The notes under the pieces: model-generated
Seen by the model: only the letters and a program-made list of their open reading frames with translations
Told to the model about the DNA's origin: nothing
Database searches by the model: none
Assembly (NCBI GenBank): GCA_963823845.1
Contig: CAWGND010000013.1
Span: 496,001 to 560,000, forward strand
DNA length: 64,000 bases
Origin: Alloacidobacterium sp963823845
GTDB taxonomy: Bacteria; Acidobacteriota; Terriglobia; Terriglobales; Acidobacteriaceae
Direction of reading: 5' to 3'
Shown: piece after piece, positions 35,446-44,735 of the stretch
Layout: each line of letters begins with the position of its first letter
Position numbering within the stretch: the stretch's first letter is position 1
Program-made: the position numbers and the translations under genes

Positions 35446-36831
35446 TTAGTTGCCGTCTTCACGAGCGGCAAGGAGTATGCGCAGGTCGCGGAGATTATTG
35501 CCTGTAGGTCCGGTGATGATCGTGTCGCCGAGCGCGGTAAAGAGCGGGCAGGTGTCGTAGCGGGCCAGGTTCGCTTCGGGGTCGAAATGATACTCGCGGG
35601 CGCGGGCGACGGTGGTTGTATCAGCGATCGCGCCCGCTGCCGGGCTGTTTCCGTCAATGCCATCGGAGCCGGCGCTGAGGACGGCGAGCGGTTGGCCTTC
35701 GTACTTTGCAAGATCAAAGGCGGAAGCGAGCGTGAACTGCTGATTGCGCCCGCCGCAGCCGGGTTTCGGGCCGAGCTGGACTGTAACTTCGCCACTTGAT
35801 AGCAGGCAGAGACGGGGATGCTGGGCGCGCAGCTCATGGAAGCGCTTGAGCAAATAGCGAGAGGCGTCGGCGTAGTCCCAGTCGTCGCAGGCGTTGTCGA
35901 TGACAACGCGAAAGCTGAGTTCCTGTGCGCGATCACGGGCAGCGTTCACGAAATCATGGTTCGAAAGCAGCGTATCGAATTGCGTGTGCTTGAATGCTTC
36001 ATCTGCGACAGCGCCATGCGTTTCAGCCGCAACGTCGGATGACAGCGATTCGAAATATGCGCGCACATCGGAGGGAAATTTTTCGAGCAGGTGATAGCGG
36101 GTCAGGACTGCTCTGCACCCTTCGAGTGTCGATTGATCCGGGAGCGTAGGTGATGACGCAACCGAGCCAAGGTCTTTGAGGGGCACGTCGGCGAGCAGCA
36201 GCGAGAGTTTTTCCGCTTCGGGAGCGGCCAGCGCAAGGCGTCCTCCTTTGACGGCGGAGAAATATTTGCGGACTGTGTTGATTTCTGTGATCGAGGCTCC
36301 AGATGCAATAAGGGTCTCGTGGAATGCGATGGTGTCGTCCAGGGAAATTTTGGGATTGCGCGGCAGCTCAAGCATGGCGGAGCCGCCGCCGCTGATGAGG
36401 AAGAAGACGAAGGTATCCTTGCGCGCACGCTTAAGCAGTTTGAGTGCTGCCTCGGCGGCCGCGAACGAATCTTCGTTGGGAAGCGGATGGCCTCCGGTGA
36501 AGTAGCGAATGCGCCAGTTACGCTTCTTCGGCATATGGGGCGCGCAGCAGACGCCGCGAAGATGAATTTTCCTGGGCAGCCGATCGAGCAGCGCGTCGAG
36601 CATGGTCATGGCTGCCTTGCCAAAGGAGATGACAAAGACTTTCTTATAGCGGTCCAGGGAAATGGAAACAGGCTTCAGTGCTGCGGAGGGATGACGTATG
36701 AGTGTTGTGCCATCGAAATGGAGATGGCGGTCGAATGCCGTGCCCACGTCGCAGGCGTCGAGCGCGTGCAGAAACATATCCTGTGCCGCGGAGTGGAGCT
36801 CTTCGAGTTTCGTGACGGCTTCGGAAGTCAT
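35446..36831 (-). CDS. Glycerate 2-kinase (GckA/TtuD, MOFRL type)
   Basis: A 461-aa glycerate kinase of the DUF4147-MOFRL class, phosphorylating D-glycerate to 2-phosphoglycerate. Recognisable parts are VFVISFGKAAMTML near 67-80, FFLISGGGSAMLELP near 143-157 and the MOFRL segment CLLSSGEVTVQLG with GGRNQQFTLA, ending SAGSDGIDGNSPAAGAIAD. It is encoded with a 4-nt ATGA overlap after an alpha/beta hydrolase gene, so they are coupled. It likely feeds serine/glyoxylate-type carbon into glycolysis. Confidence 0.88.
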   Translation of the reverse strand: MTSEAVTKLEELHSAAQDMFLHALDACDVGTAFDRHLHFDGTTLIRHPSAALKPVSISLDRYKKVFVISFGKAAMTMLDALLDRLPRKIHLRGVCCAPHMPKKRNWRIRYFTGGHPLPNEDSFAAAEAALKLLKRARKDTFVFFLISGGGSAMLELPRNPKISLDDTIAFHETLIASGASITEINTVRKYFSAVKGGRLALAAPEAEKLSLLLADVPLKDLGSVASSPTLPDQSTLEGCRAVLTRYHLLEKFPSDVRAYFESLSSDVAAETHGAVADEAFKHTQFDTLLSNHDFVNAARDRAQELSFRVVIDNACDDWDYADASRYLLKRFHELRAQHPRLCLLSSGEVTVQLGPKPGCGGRNQQFTLASAFDLAKYEGQPLAVLSAGSDGIDGNSPAAGAIADTTTVARAREYHFDPEANLARYDTCPLFTALGDTIITGPTGNNLRDLRILLAAREDGN

Positions 36832-37505
36832 GAGCCTTTGGCGGGGAGGAAGCGTGTTTGCACCCAGTTGCGGATAGCAAGCTGAACCTGATCCAGTTTA
36901 CCCGCAAAGAAATGATCCGCATCAATAATCCACACCAGCTCTGCCGGTTGTTTTGCCGTGTAGAAGACGTCTTCTACTTGCGCCTTTGGGCCGTACGGGT
37001 CGCGCGCGCCGCTGATGAAGAGCTTTGGTTGCGGGCATGAGGGGAGAAATCGGTAGTGATAGTCGCGGCCCTCGGCATGGACGGGCAGTCCGAGAGCGAT
37101 CAGTCCTTTGACACGTTCATCGCCGCAGCAGGTGAGTAAGCCAATGGCCGCGCCGAAGGAGAATCCGGCAAAGAGAATGGGGAGGTGAAATTCGTGTTCG
37201 AGCCAGTCGAGTGCTGCTTCGACGTCGCCTCGTTCTTCGTGGCCATCGTGTTCGCCTTCGCTCAATCCTGTGCCACGGAAGTTGAAGCGCAATACCGGCA
37301 GTCGAAAGGACTGGAGCGCTTTCATGGCGTGGTAGACCACTTTGTTGTGCATAGTGCCCCCGCCGAGGGGATGCGGATGGCACACGAGCGCAGCATAGGG
37401 AGCGTCATCTGCACCCGCATTCAAGAGAGCTTCCAGCTTACCTGCGGGGCCGCGCAGGTCGTCGATCGTGCGTAGGACAGCGGAACCGGAAGAGATTTGC
37501 GACAT
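36828..37505 (-). CDS. Alpha/beta hydrolase
   Basis: A 225-aa hydrolase of the compact dienelactone-hydrolase/COG2945-like type. The oxyanion block is VCHPHPLGGGTMHNKVV, the elbow FAGFSFGAAIG holds the Ser, the acid lies in ISGARDPYGP, and the His is in DADHFFAG. ATG 37505 has GAGAAG upstream; a TTG at 37514 would add three residues. It is the first gene of an operon with glycerate kinase. Substrate is unknown. Confidence 0.83.
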   Translation of the reverse strand: MSQISSGSAVLRTIDDLRGPAGKLEALLNAGADDAPYAALVCHPHPLGGGTMHNKVVYHAMKALQSFRLPVLRFNFRGTGLSEGEHDGHEERGDVEAALDWLEHEFHLPILFAGFSFGAAIGLLTCCGDERVKGLIALGLPVHAEGRDYHYRFLPSCPQPKLFISGARDPYGPKAQVEDVFYTAKQPAELVWIIDADHFFAGKLDQVQLAIRNWVQTRFLPAKGS

Positions 37506-37613
37506 GCTTCTCAAGCATTGTAGCCAAGCCGTCGCCTGTCTGTTTGCGTGCTCTCGGCTGAACGCAGAATCGGATTCCAGGGACTATGCGACGTTGGGGT
37601 ATCCTGAGACACG

Positions 37614-38633
37614 ATGACGCTTGATCCGATTCAACTCACACGCCGCTTGATCGACATCGAATCGATTACCTATAACGAAGGGGCGGTGGGCGCGTATCTT
37701 GCCGAGTTTCTCGCCGAGCGCAGCTTTGCCGTTGAATGCACGCCGGTGCCGCAGCCTGAAAGCGGAGGCAAGGGCGAACGTTTCAATATCTACGCCGGTA
37801 ATCCAGGTCAGACGCCCGATGTGGTGCTGTCGACGCATATGGACACCGTGCCGCCGTTTATTCCGAGCAGTGACGATGGGTCGTATATCTATGGGCGCGG
37901 TGCCTGCGATGCGAAGGGAATCATCGCTGCGCAGATTGCTGCAGCGGAGCGACTGCGAGATGCTGGTGAGAAGGTTGGCTTGTTATTTGTCGTTGGGGAG
38001 GAGCGTGATTCCGGCGGAGCAAAGCTTGCCAATACGCAACCGAAGGGAAGCCGCTTCCTCATCAATGGAGAGCCTACGGACAATCGCCTCGCGATAGCTT
38101 CGAAGGGTGCATTGCGCGTGCTGATTCGGGCGAAGGGAAAGATGGCGCACTCGGCGTATCCGGAGCTGGGCGAGAGTGCGATTCACAAGCTGGTTGAGGC
38201 TCTGGATCGGGTGCTGGCTATTCAAATGCCTATAACGGAGGGCGTTGGGCCTGGCACGCTGAACATCGGCCTGCTCGAAGGCGGACGCGCTACGAACGTA
38301 ATCGCCGACCACGCTGAAGCACAGATGCTGGTGCGTTTGGTTGGCCCTTCGGAGCCGGTACGCAGCGCCATTCAGGAGGCGGTTGGTGATCTGGCCGAAG
38401 TTCATTTCACGCTGGATCTTCCTTTTATGCGCATGCGGCAATTAGATGGATTGCCAACGATGGTCGCCGCATTCACGACCGACATCCCCGCGCTGCCGAA
38501 TTGGGGCGAGCCGGTACTGCTTGGGCCAGGGTCGATCCATGTAGCGCATACGCCGTATGAGAAGCTGGCCAAGCGTGAGCTTCTGGATGCTGTGGAATTG
38601 TACGTGCAGGTGGCACAGCGCCTGGTGGGATGA
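37614..38633 (+). CDS. M20 family metallopeptidase/deacylase (ArgE/DapE/Acy1 type)
   Basis: A 339-aa zinc hydrolase. Metal ligands and catalytic residues sit in THMDTVP (His75, Asp77), GACDAKG (Asp99) and GEERDSGG (Glu129/Glu130), with GEPTDN at 152-157. The dimerisation domain holds the KGKMAHSAYPELGESAI block. Substrates of this family are N-acyl amino acids or amino-acid biosynthetic intermediates; ArgE- or LysK-like activity is possible but not shown by context. The next gene follows 3 bp later. Confidence 0.85.
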   Translation: MTLDPIQLTRRLIDIESITYNEGAVGAYLAEFLAERSFAVECTPVPQPESGGKGERFNIYAGNPGQTPDVVLSTHMDTVPPFIPSSDDGSYIYGRGACDAKGIIAAQIAAAERLRDAGEKVGLLFVVGEERDSGGAKLANTQPKGSRFLINGEPTDNRLAIASKGALRVLIRAKGKMAHSAYPELGESAIHKLVEALDRVLAIQMPITEGVGPGTLNIGLLEGGRATNVIADHAEAQMLVRLVGPSEPVRSAIQEAVGDLAEVHFTLDLPFMRMRQLDGLPTMVAAFTTDIPALPNWGEPVLLGPGSIHVAHTPYEKLAKRELLDAVELYVQVAQRLVG

Positions 38634-38636
38634 AAG

Positions 38637-39089
38637 ATGATACGCTCCATGCGATGTCGCAAGGCAACGGAGGCAACGCTGCTCGGCTGGGCCGCTGGGT
38701 TCATCGCTACATCGCCTGTGCAGATCATTGAAGTTCTGCGCAACAGCGGGCCGAATTTCCAGCTGCTGGTTTCTGCGCTTGGTTACGGATTTGGCGTGTG
38801 GCTTTTGATTACGTTTGCTGGTGTTGCTCTAGTGTGGGTCTGTGGAGTGCTGCCAGTTTATCTTTTCGTTCATGAAGCCTGGCTTCTGCGGCATCGCGCA
38901 GGGGTGATCATTGCGAGCATCTGTGTGGCCCTGGCCGCAGTCGGCTACAGGGTGCGCATCTGGGGTTACTTCGAACACAATGGCGTCGGTCTGATGAACT
39001 TCTGGATATACGCGGGTTTCGCGGGTATTTGCGCAGGCATTGCCCCATATCCCTATCTCCGGTTTCTTGCTCGTGAGCTGCGTGCTTAA
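38637..39089 (+). CDS. Hypothetical four-helix membrane protein
   Basis: An unrecognised 150-aa protein with hydrophobic segments at about 14-32, 45-75, 88-107 and 122-142. It starts 3 bp after the M20 peptidase stop and is probably cotranscribed. No motif suggests function. Codon use matches the neighbours. Confidence 0.6.
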   Translation: MIRSMRCRKATEATLLGWAAGFIATSPVQIIEVLRNSGPNFQLLVSALGYGFGVWLLITFAGVALVWVCGVLPVYLFVHEAWLLRHRAGVIIASICVALAAVGYRVRIWGYFEHNGVGLMNFWIYAGFAGICAGIAPYPYLRFLARELRA

Positions 39090-39132
39090 CGGGGTTTCTG
39101 CTTGCGCTGCGTCAGACGATAAACTTCAAGTG

Positions 39133-41244
39133 ATGAGTCAATACAATTCGCTCGAACATGCCGCGTCCTCCTATCTGCGCTCCGCCATGCACCAGCCAGT
39201 GAAGTGGCACGAATGGTCCGCGGACGCTTTTGCGCTTGCGGCCCAGGAAGATAAGCCGATTCTGCTGGACATTGGTGCGGTGTGGTGCCACTGGTGCCAT
39301 GTGATGGACCGCGAATCGTATGAAGATGCCTCACTCGCGAAGGTCATCAACGAACATTTTGTCGCGGTGAAGGTCGATCGCGATGAGCGGCCCGATGTGG
39401 ACAGCCGTTACCAAGCGGCGGTGCAGGCGATGAGCGGCCAGGGTGGATGGCCACTCACTGCAATTCTGACGCCCGATGGAAAGCCGTTTTTCGGCGGAAC
39501 CTATTTTCCTCGCGACGACCGTTACGGGCGTCCGGGGTTTGAGCGTGTCCTGCGAACGCTGGCCGATGTCTGGAAGACGAAGCGCGGCGATGCTCTGGAA
39601 ACAGCAGGCAGTGTGCTGTCCGCGATCGAGCACGGGGAGAGCTTTTCCGGGCGCGGCGGTTCGCTGAGCCTGGAACTAGCCGACAAGCTGGTGGCGAGCG
39701 CCCTGAACCAGTTCGACCATCGCAATGGAGGATTCGGCACGCAGCCGAAGTTTCCGCATCCGGCGGCACTCGATATGTTGATCGACGTGGCTGCCCGCAC
39801 CGGCAATGAGGCTGCGAAGCAGGCTGCGACTGTGACACTTAAAAAGATGGCATCCGGCGGCATCTACGATCACCTCGGGGGAGGATTTCATCGCTATTCG
39901 ACTGACGAGCGCTGGGTTGTGCCGCATTTCGAAAAGATGCTCTACGACAATGCGGAGCTGCTGAAGAACTACGCGCACGCTTTTCAGACATTTGTCGATC
40001 CTGAGTTCGCATGCGTTGCCAGGGACACGATGCGCTGGATGGACGAGTGGCTCACCGACCGCGAGCGTGGAGGCTTTTATGCGTCGCAGGATGCTGACGT
40101 GTCCCTCGATGACGATGGCGACTACTTCACCTGGACGCGGGAAGAAGCGGCCGCGGTCTTGACGGAGGATGAGCTAGCGGTGGCCGGCTTGTACTTCGAC
40201 ATCGGTGAGTTGGGCGACATGCATCACAATTCGAAAAAGAATGTGCTGCATGTGAAGTTTATCGTCGAAGACGTGGCGCAGAGGCTATCGCGCGATATCG
40301 AAGATGTGCAGAGGGATCTGGAGTCCGCGCAGAAAAAGCTATATGCAGCACGATTGGCGCGGCCCACGCCTTTTGTCGACCGGACTGTCTACACGAGTTG
40401 GAATGCACTGGGTGTATCGGCTTATCTTGAAGCGGCGCAAGTGCTGCAACTGGAAGCTCCGCGCTCCTTCGCGCTGAAGACACTGGATCGTATCCTGCGA
40501 GAAGGCTGGAGCAAAGAAACTGGACTGGCGCACGTCATTGCCTACGCGGATCAGAAGGAATCGCGGCAGCGCGTGGCGGCAGTGCTGGACGACTACGCCT
40601 TCCTGACGCATGCCTGCGTGGACGCGTGGCAGGCAGCGGGCGACATCCGCTACTACGACGCCGCTCTGGAACTTGGCGAAGCGATGGTGGAGCGCTTCTA
40701 CGATGCGACTGGCGGAGGCTTCTTCGACGCGGAGATGCCGGAGGGCGAAGTGCTGGGTGCCCTGGCAGCGCGCCGCAAGCCATTGCAGGATTCTCCAACG
40801 CCAGCGGGCAATCCCGCAGCCGCGGCGGCACTGCTGCGCCTCGAAGCGCTCAGCGGCCGGCCCGATTTTCGCGAAAAAGCAGAAGATACGCTGGAGCATT
40901 TCGGCGGCATCGTTGAGCATTTTGGTCTCTACGCTGGCACATATGGGCTTGCATTGGAGCGGCTGCTGTTGCCGGCGGTGCAGGTTGTTGTCATTGGCGA
41001 AGGGGAGCACGCGCGCCAGCTCGCAGCAATGGCAACCGCGCGATTTGCCATAAACAAAAGCGTCATTAGATTGCAGCGCGACCAGGTGACGCGCGAAAAC
41101 CTGCCTCCGGTGTTAGCAGAAACGCTGCCAGCACTTCCGCCGCTTCAAGGGCATACGAGCTTCGCTGTTGTTTGCCAGGGGAATGCGTGCCAGCCGCCTA
41201 CGAGTAACGGCGAAGAGTTGGCGAGGGAATTGAGCGGCGTGTAG
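39133..41244 (+). CDS. DUF255 thioredoxin-domain protein (YyaL/SPATA20 family)
   Basis: A 703-aa protein with an N-terminal thioredoxin-like domain holding WCHWCHVM (Cys52, Cys55) and the family block QGGWPLTAILTPDGKPFFGGTYFP, followed by an (alpha/alpha) barrel resembling glycosyl hydrolases or epimerases. The family is widespread but poorly understood. The start is taken at ATG 39133, where homology begins (MSQYNSLEHAASSYLRSAMH); the frame upstream overlaps the previous gene. Confidence 0.9.
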   Translation: MSQYNSLEHAASSYLRSAMHQPVKWHEWSADAFALAAQEDKPILLDIGAVWCHWCHVMDRESYEDASLAKVINEHFVAVKVDRDERPDVDSRYQAAVQAMSGQGGWPLTAILTPDGKPFFGGTYFPRDDRYGRPGFERVLRTLADVWKTKRGDALETAGSVLSAIEHGESFSGRGGSLSLELADKLVASALNQFDHRNGGFGTQPKFPHPAALDMLIDVAARTGNEAAKQAATVTLKKMASGGIYDHLGGGFHRYSTDERWVVPHFEKMLYDNAELLKNYAHAFQTFVDPEFACVARDTMRWMDEWLTDRERGGFYASQDADVSLDDDGDYFTWTREEAAAVLTEDELAVAGLYFDIGELGDMHHNSKKNVLHVKFIVEDVAQRLSRDIEDVQRDLESAQKKLYAARLARPTPFVDRTVYTSWNALGVSAYLEAAQVLQLEAPRSFALKTLDRILREGWSKETGLAHVIAYADQKESRQRVAAVLDDYAFLTHACVDAWQAAGDIRYYDAALELGEAMVERFYDATGGGFFDAEMPEGEVLGALAARRKPLQDSPTPAGNPAAAAALLRLEALSGRPDFREKAEDTLEHFGGIVEHFGLYAGTYGLALERLLLPAVQVVVIGEGEHARQLAAMATARFAINKSVIRLQRDQVTRENLPPVLAETLPALPPLQGHTSFAVVCQGNACQPPTSNGEELARELSGV

Positions 41245-41293
41245 AGTCGCGCTTTCCCACTCTTCGCTTCGCCCCGGGGGTTTGCAGCTTTTC

Positions 41294-42298
41294 TTACATT
41301 CCTTCGCCGGAGAACGGGTTTATTTGGTTTGGTTGGGCAGTCGTTGGGTCAGCCGCAACTGTGGCTGCGCCGGCATCGCTGTTGCCCGAGCCAACAGGCT
41401 GAACATTCGATCCATAGACACGCAACGGATCACCGGGCAGCATTCCATTCTCGGCCAGCGCGATACGGATGCGGCGCTGTGTTTCGCGCATTGCGGCCCA
41501 TTGCTTGTCAGCCTGGGTCTTTAGCTGCACGGGATAGATGACCTGTGATCCCTTGATGGTGTCGACGCCGAGCAGGGTAGGATCGCTGATGAAAACATCT
41601 TTGTAGGCGGGATCGTTGCGCACGCTCATGGCGACGTCTTTCAGCAGGGCCAGCACCTTGTCCGGATCGGCCGAGAAATCGACCGATACATTAATCGTGG
41701 CGACAGAATAGTCACGAGTCAGGTTGGCGACGGTTGTGATCTGTGAGTTGGGAATGATGTAGAAGGTGCCGTCGGCGTCACGTACCGTGGTTTTGCGCAG
41801 AGAGAGAGAGTCTACGATTCCCGTGAGCCCAGCCAGGCGGACCTTGTCGCCGACGTTGTACTGGTCCTCGACAAGAATGAGGATGCCGTTGAGGCAGTCC
41901 TTTACAATCGTTTGCGCCGCTAGGCCGATGGCTACGCCGGCGATACCGGCACTGGCAAGCAGCGGCCCGAGTTCGAAACCAAGTAGCGGCAGTATGTACA
42001 TCGCCGCGAAGATCACGATAAATCCAATGCCCGTGGCACGGATCACCGATGCAAGCGTGCGTACCTGCGCCAGATGGGTTGGACTCGCACCGTGTCGTTC
42101 CGTGATGCGGACAACGCGATTTGTGATCGATTTGAGAATACGTGTGAGAATCCATGCCACGATTGCGACGACGGCGATATGGGGGAGTTTTTCATATGCA
42201 AAATTCTGCAAATCATCGAGAAATGTCGCGCTGAACGGGATAGGGCGGCCATCGAACGCGAAGGCTGAGATGAGCGAGTGTATATATGTCATGGACAT
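41294..42298 (-). CDS. Mechanosensitive ion channel, MscS family
   Basis: A 334-aa channel with transmembrane helices at about 35-52, 88-108 and 112-132. The pore helix reads GIAGVAIGLAAQTIVKDCLNGILI, followed by the beta domain (NVGDKVRLAGLTGIVDSLSLRKTTVRDADG, YIIPNSQI). It releases solutes on hypo-osmotic shock. The C-terminal tail after 290 is long and low-complexity. Its start codon touches a 17-bp palindrome shared with a divergent lipoprotein-like gene. Confidence 0.92.
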   Translation of the reverse strand: MSMTYIHSLISAFAFDGRPIPFSATFLDDLQNFAYEKLPHIAVVAIVAWILTRILKSITNRVVRITERHGASPTHLAQVRTLASVIRATGIGFIVIFAAMYILPLLGFELGPLLASAGIAGVAIGLAAQTIVKDCLNGILILVEDQYNVGDKVRLAGLTGIVDSLSLRKTTVRDADGTFYIIPNSQITTVANLTRDYSVATINVSVDFSADPDKVLALLKDVAMSVRNDPAYKDVFISDPTLLGVDTIKGSQVIYPVQLKTQADKQWAAMRETQRRIRIALAENGMLPGDPLRVYGSNVQPVGSGNSDAGAATVAADPTTAQPNQINPFSGEGM

Positions 42299-42316
42299 AG
42301 GAAATATTCCTATAAT
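42297..42316. promoter_or_regulatory. Palindrome ATAGGAA-ATA-TTCCTAT with overlapping TATAAT
   Basis: A perfect 7-bp inverted repeat (42297-42313) lies between mscS and the divergent gene at 42323. TATAAT at 42311-42316 ends 6 bp before that gene's ATG, which would give an mRNA with almost no leader. No good -35 was seen. Confidence 0.4.
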
Positions 42317-42322
42317 GACTTG

Positions 42323-42721
42323 ATGCGATGTTTAGATGCCAATTCGTTTCGGCTGAAACCGCTTGCAGTTCTTGTTTTTCTCGCGGGTTGTTGTTTCATG
42401 ACGTCAAAGGCACAACAGCCGCTGCCTCCGCCTCCTCTTCCGCGTGCTCCTATGTCCCCTGGCCAGTCTCCAAACCCGACCGACGACAATAACGGAGACA
42501 CTATGGCGCACCGGGCGATGGTGCAGCAGGCTCAGAGGCGCAACGACCAGCGCCAACAAGACATCGTCAACGATACGGCCAAGCTGCTTTCGCTGGCAGA
42601 ACAGCTCAAAGCCGAAATGGAAAAGAGCAGCAAGAACCAGATGTCCGTTTCCGAGATCAAGAAGGCCGAAGAGATCGAGAAGCTGGCAAAAGCGGTCAAG
42701 GAGAAGATGAAGGGAAGCTGA
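42323..42721 (+). CDS. Small exported protein with coiled-coil tail
   Basis: A 132-aa protein of unknown function. The N-terminus is a signal sequence with a lipobox-like FLAGC (Cys23), so it may be a lipoprotein; cleavage after SKA (30) is an alternative. A proline-rich segment (33-50) is followed by a charged helix (about 65-130) predicted as coiled coil. It is divergent from mscS. The ATG at 42323 is used because the upstream frame is antisense to mscS. Confidence 0.6.
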   Translation: MRCLDANSFRLKPLAVLVFLAGCCFMTSKAQQPLPPPPLPRAPMSPGQSPNPTDDNNGDTMAHRAMVQQAQRRNDQRQQDIVNDTAKLLSLAEQLKAEMEKSSKNQMSVSEIKKAEEIEKLAKAVKEKMKGS

Positions 42722-42806
42722 CGACTTGCGCTTTCTTTCGTTATTCAGGGCATCTACGGGTATGATGTTGCGAAAACAGCTGCGCGCATACTTCAGCCAA
42801 ATAAGG

Positions 42807-42822
42807 CTTGAATTGATTCAAG
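42807..42822. promoter_or_regulatory. Palindrome CTTGAAT-TG-ATTCAAG upstream of hdeD-like gene
   Basis: A perfect 7-bp inverted repeat 55 bp before the chosen start of the HdeD-like gene. It is a candidate operator; no regulator gene is adjacent. Confidence 0.4.
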
Positions 42823-42877
42823 GTGTTGCAAGACGATGAAGCCTGCAGCTGGAGATCATTCTCTTGAAGGGGGTCGC

Positions 42878-43435
42878 ATGGCGGCAGATACGCTCAACAA
42901 CACGCTTAAGCGCGGAACAGGTTTGGCTATTGCCTGGGCCGTGATCCTTATCCTTTGCGGAATCTTTTCACTGACATTACCCATGCTCGCGGGAATCAGC
43001 ACAGCCATTGTGCTGTCCGTCCTGATTATCGTTGCGGGCGTCGTCCATTTGACGACGGGCCCTGTGGCGGGCAGTTTTGGAGGTTATTTGTGGAGGACGC
43101 TGGTCGGCATTGTGTACATCATCGGCGGCATATGGCTGATCATGCACCCAGTGATGGGGCTGGTTTCCTTCACCCTTGTTCTGGGGATCATGTTCGCGAT
43201 CGAAGGATTTCTGGCCATCATCAGCTTCTTCTCAGTGCGGACAACAACGGGTTCCGGATGGTTGCTTTTCGACGGCATCATTACGCTGCTTCTGGCGTTT
43301 CTCATCCTCCGTCACTGGCCCTCGAGCGCGGCGTGGGCCGTTGCCACGATTGTCGGCATTAATTTGTTCATCAGTGGAATCACGCGGTTGATGGCATTGC
43401 TCGCTATGCGGCGCCTCCTGACTGCGACAACGTAG
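42878..43435 (+). CDS. HdeD family acid-resistance membrane protein
   Basis: A 185-aa protein with six hydrophobic segments arranged as two repeats of the DUF308/HdeD type (GIFSLTLPMLAGISTAIVLS, GGIWLIMHPVMGLVSFTLVLG, LAFLILRHWPSSAAWAVATIVG). In enterobacteria HdeD contributes to acid resistance at high cell density; the role here is inferred by family. The ATG at 42878 follows AAGGGGG; an ATG at 42836 would add 14 residues. Confidence 0.82.
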   Translation: MAADTLNNTLKRGTGLAIAWAVILILCGIFSLTLPMLAGISTAIVLSVLIIVAGVVHLTTGPVAGSFGGYLWRTLVGIVYIIGGIWLIMHPVMGLVSFTLVLGIMFAIEGFLAIISFFSVRTTTGSGWLLFDGIITLLLAFLILRHWPSSAAWAVATIVGINLFISGITRLMALLAMRRLLTATT

Positions 43436-43460
43436 AAGCCAGAACCTTCTCATGGAGGCG

Positions 43461-44645
43461 CTAAAGGCGTCTGATCAGCAAAAGTGTCTGGTCGTCAATC
43501 TGCGTACCAAAGGCGCGGGCCGCGCGGAGTATGGCTTCTGCCAGAGTTGGAAGGCTGTTCGTCGCGTGACTGGTAATCACCGCCTGCAACCGGTCAAGGC
43601 CGAACTCATCCTCGGACTTGTCGGAGGCTTCAATAATCCCATCCGTCACGGCGATCAGCAGGTCACCCGATGCCATCGTTGTGGCTTCCGAGGAGAAGCC
43701 ATGGACCGGCAAAAGCCCGAGAGGAAACTGTTCCACTGAGATCTGCTCCACGCTCGCAGGCATCCGAAAATGCAAAATCGGCGGCTGCGCTGCCAGCGCA
43801 TAGAAGACGCTTCCATCAGGATTGAGAAGAAACCCGGCGAAGGTTGCATACATCTGCGGCTCTTTTACGCTGGGGAGCACGCGATTCAGTCGCTCCATGA
43901 GAGAAGGCAAAACCGTGCGCGGCTCAATCGAACAGGCATCGAGCAACGCTGTGCGCGCCGCTGTCTTCAGCATCCCCATCAGGATGCCTGCCTGCAAACC
44001 ATGGCCGGCAATGTCGGCAAGGTAAGCGACGGTGCTGCCATCCTCAAGCTGAAGGGCATCGACTAGATCGCCTCCGACTTTGTCGCTCGGGTCAGAGCGT
44101 CCATATAACTCAAAACTTGTGGTGCGCAGTTCAATAGGTGGTACGAGGGTCTTCTGGATGCCGTGCGCAAGCTCCAGTTCATTGCGGATCTTGACTGATT
44201 CCTGGCCTTCTCCGCGGAGAAAGCGGATGAAGAGGGAATACGACAGGATCACCAGAAACAGCATGACAATTCCGGCGAAGCGAATGCCTGAGCTTGTGCT
44301 GACTGGCTGCAGATGGAGGTGCGACGTGAGGAACGAAGCTGTAGCCCCGAATCCAATCCATATCGGAATCTGAAGCAGAGTGACGACGATAAAGAATCGG
44401 GGATCGAGCCGCGTTCCGACGTGAACGTACATAGTTGCCACGAATCCGCTGCAGAGAGCATTCAGGATCGCGATGACATAAGGCATGCGGCCCAGGTTGA
44501 GCATGTCTCCGAAGAAGCCTGTAATGGCAAACAGAAAGAAGACGGCAGCGTAGAGTGTCCACAGTCTGCTGAAAGGAACCGAGCGGTAATATTGCCACTT
44601 TCTTGTGTGGTCCTTCTCACCGGATTTTCGAAAGAAAGAAGTCAC
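43461..44645 (-). CDS. Membrane SpoIIE/PP2C-type serine phosphatase
   Basis: A 394-aa protein. Four or five N-terminal transmembrane helices (about 30-165) are followed by a short linker helix (ELELAHGIQKTLVPP) and a SpoIIE phosphatase domain (about 185-394). The domain has the metal-binding blocks SDKVGGDLVDAL, ADIAGHGLQAGILMGMLK and VTDGIIEASDKSEDEFGLDRL. Such proteins usually dephosphorylate anti-sigma-factor antagonists in partner-switching cascades; no antagonist or anti-sigma gene is adjacent. Confidence 0.88.
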   Translation of the reverse strand: MTSFFRKSGEKDHTRKWQYYRSVPFSRLWTLYAAVFFLFAITGFFGDMLNLGRMPYVIAILNALCSGFVATMYVHVGTRLDPRFFIVVTLLQIPIWIGFGATASFLTSHLHLQPVSTSSGIRFAGIVMLFLVILSYSLFIRFLRGEGQESVKIRNELELAHGIQKTLVPPIELRTTSFELYGRSDPSDKVGGDLVDALQLEDGSTVAYLADIAGHGLQAGILMGMLKTAARTALLDACSIEPRTVLPSLMERLNRVLPSVKEPQMYATFAGFLLNPDGSVFYALAAQPPILHFRMPASVEQISVEQFPLGLLPVHGFSSEATTMASGDLLIAVTDGIIEASDKSEDEFGLDRLQAVITSHATNSLPTLAEAILRAARAFGTQIDDQTLLLIRRL

Positions 44646-44692
44646 TGAGCACGAACAATAGCAGAGATTTTCAGAAATCCGTGATTCGATGC

Positions 44693-44719
44693 AAAGGGCC
44701 GCCTGTCCGGCGGCCCTTT
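44693..44719 (-). terminator. Hairpin after the pyrophosphatase gene
   Basis: A perfect 11-bp stem AAAGGGCCGCC/GGCGGCCCTTT with loop TGTCC, 17 bp after the hppA stop on the minus strand. There is no long T-run beyond the stem. Confidence 0.7.
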
Positions 44720-44735
44720 GATGAGTACGATCGAA

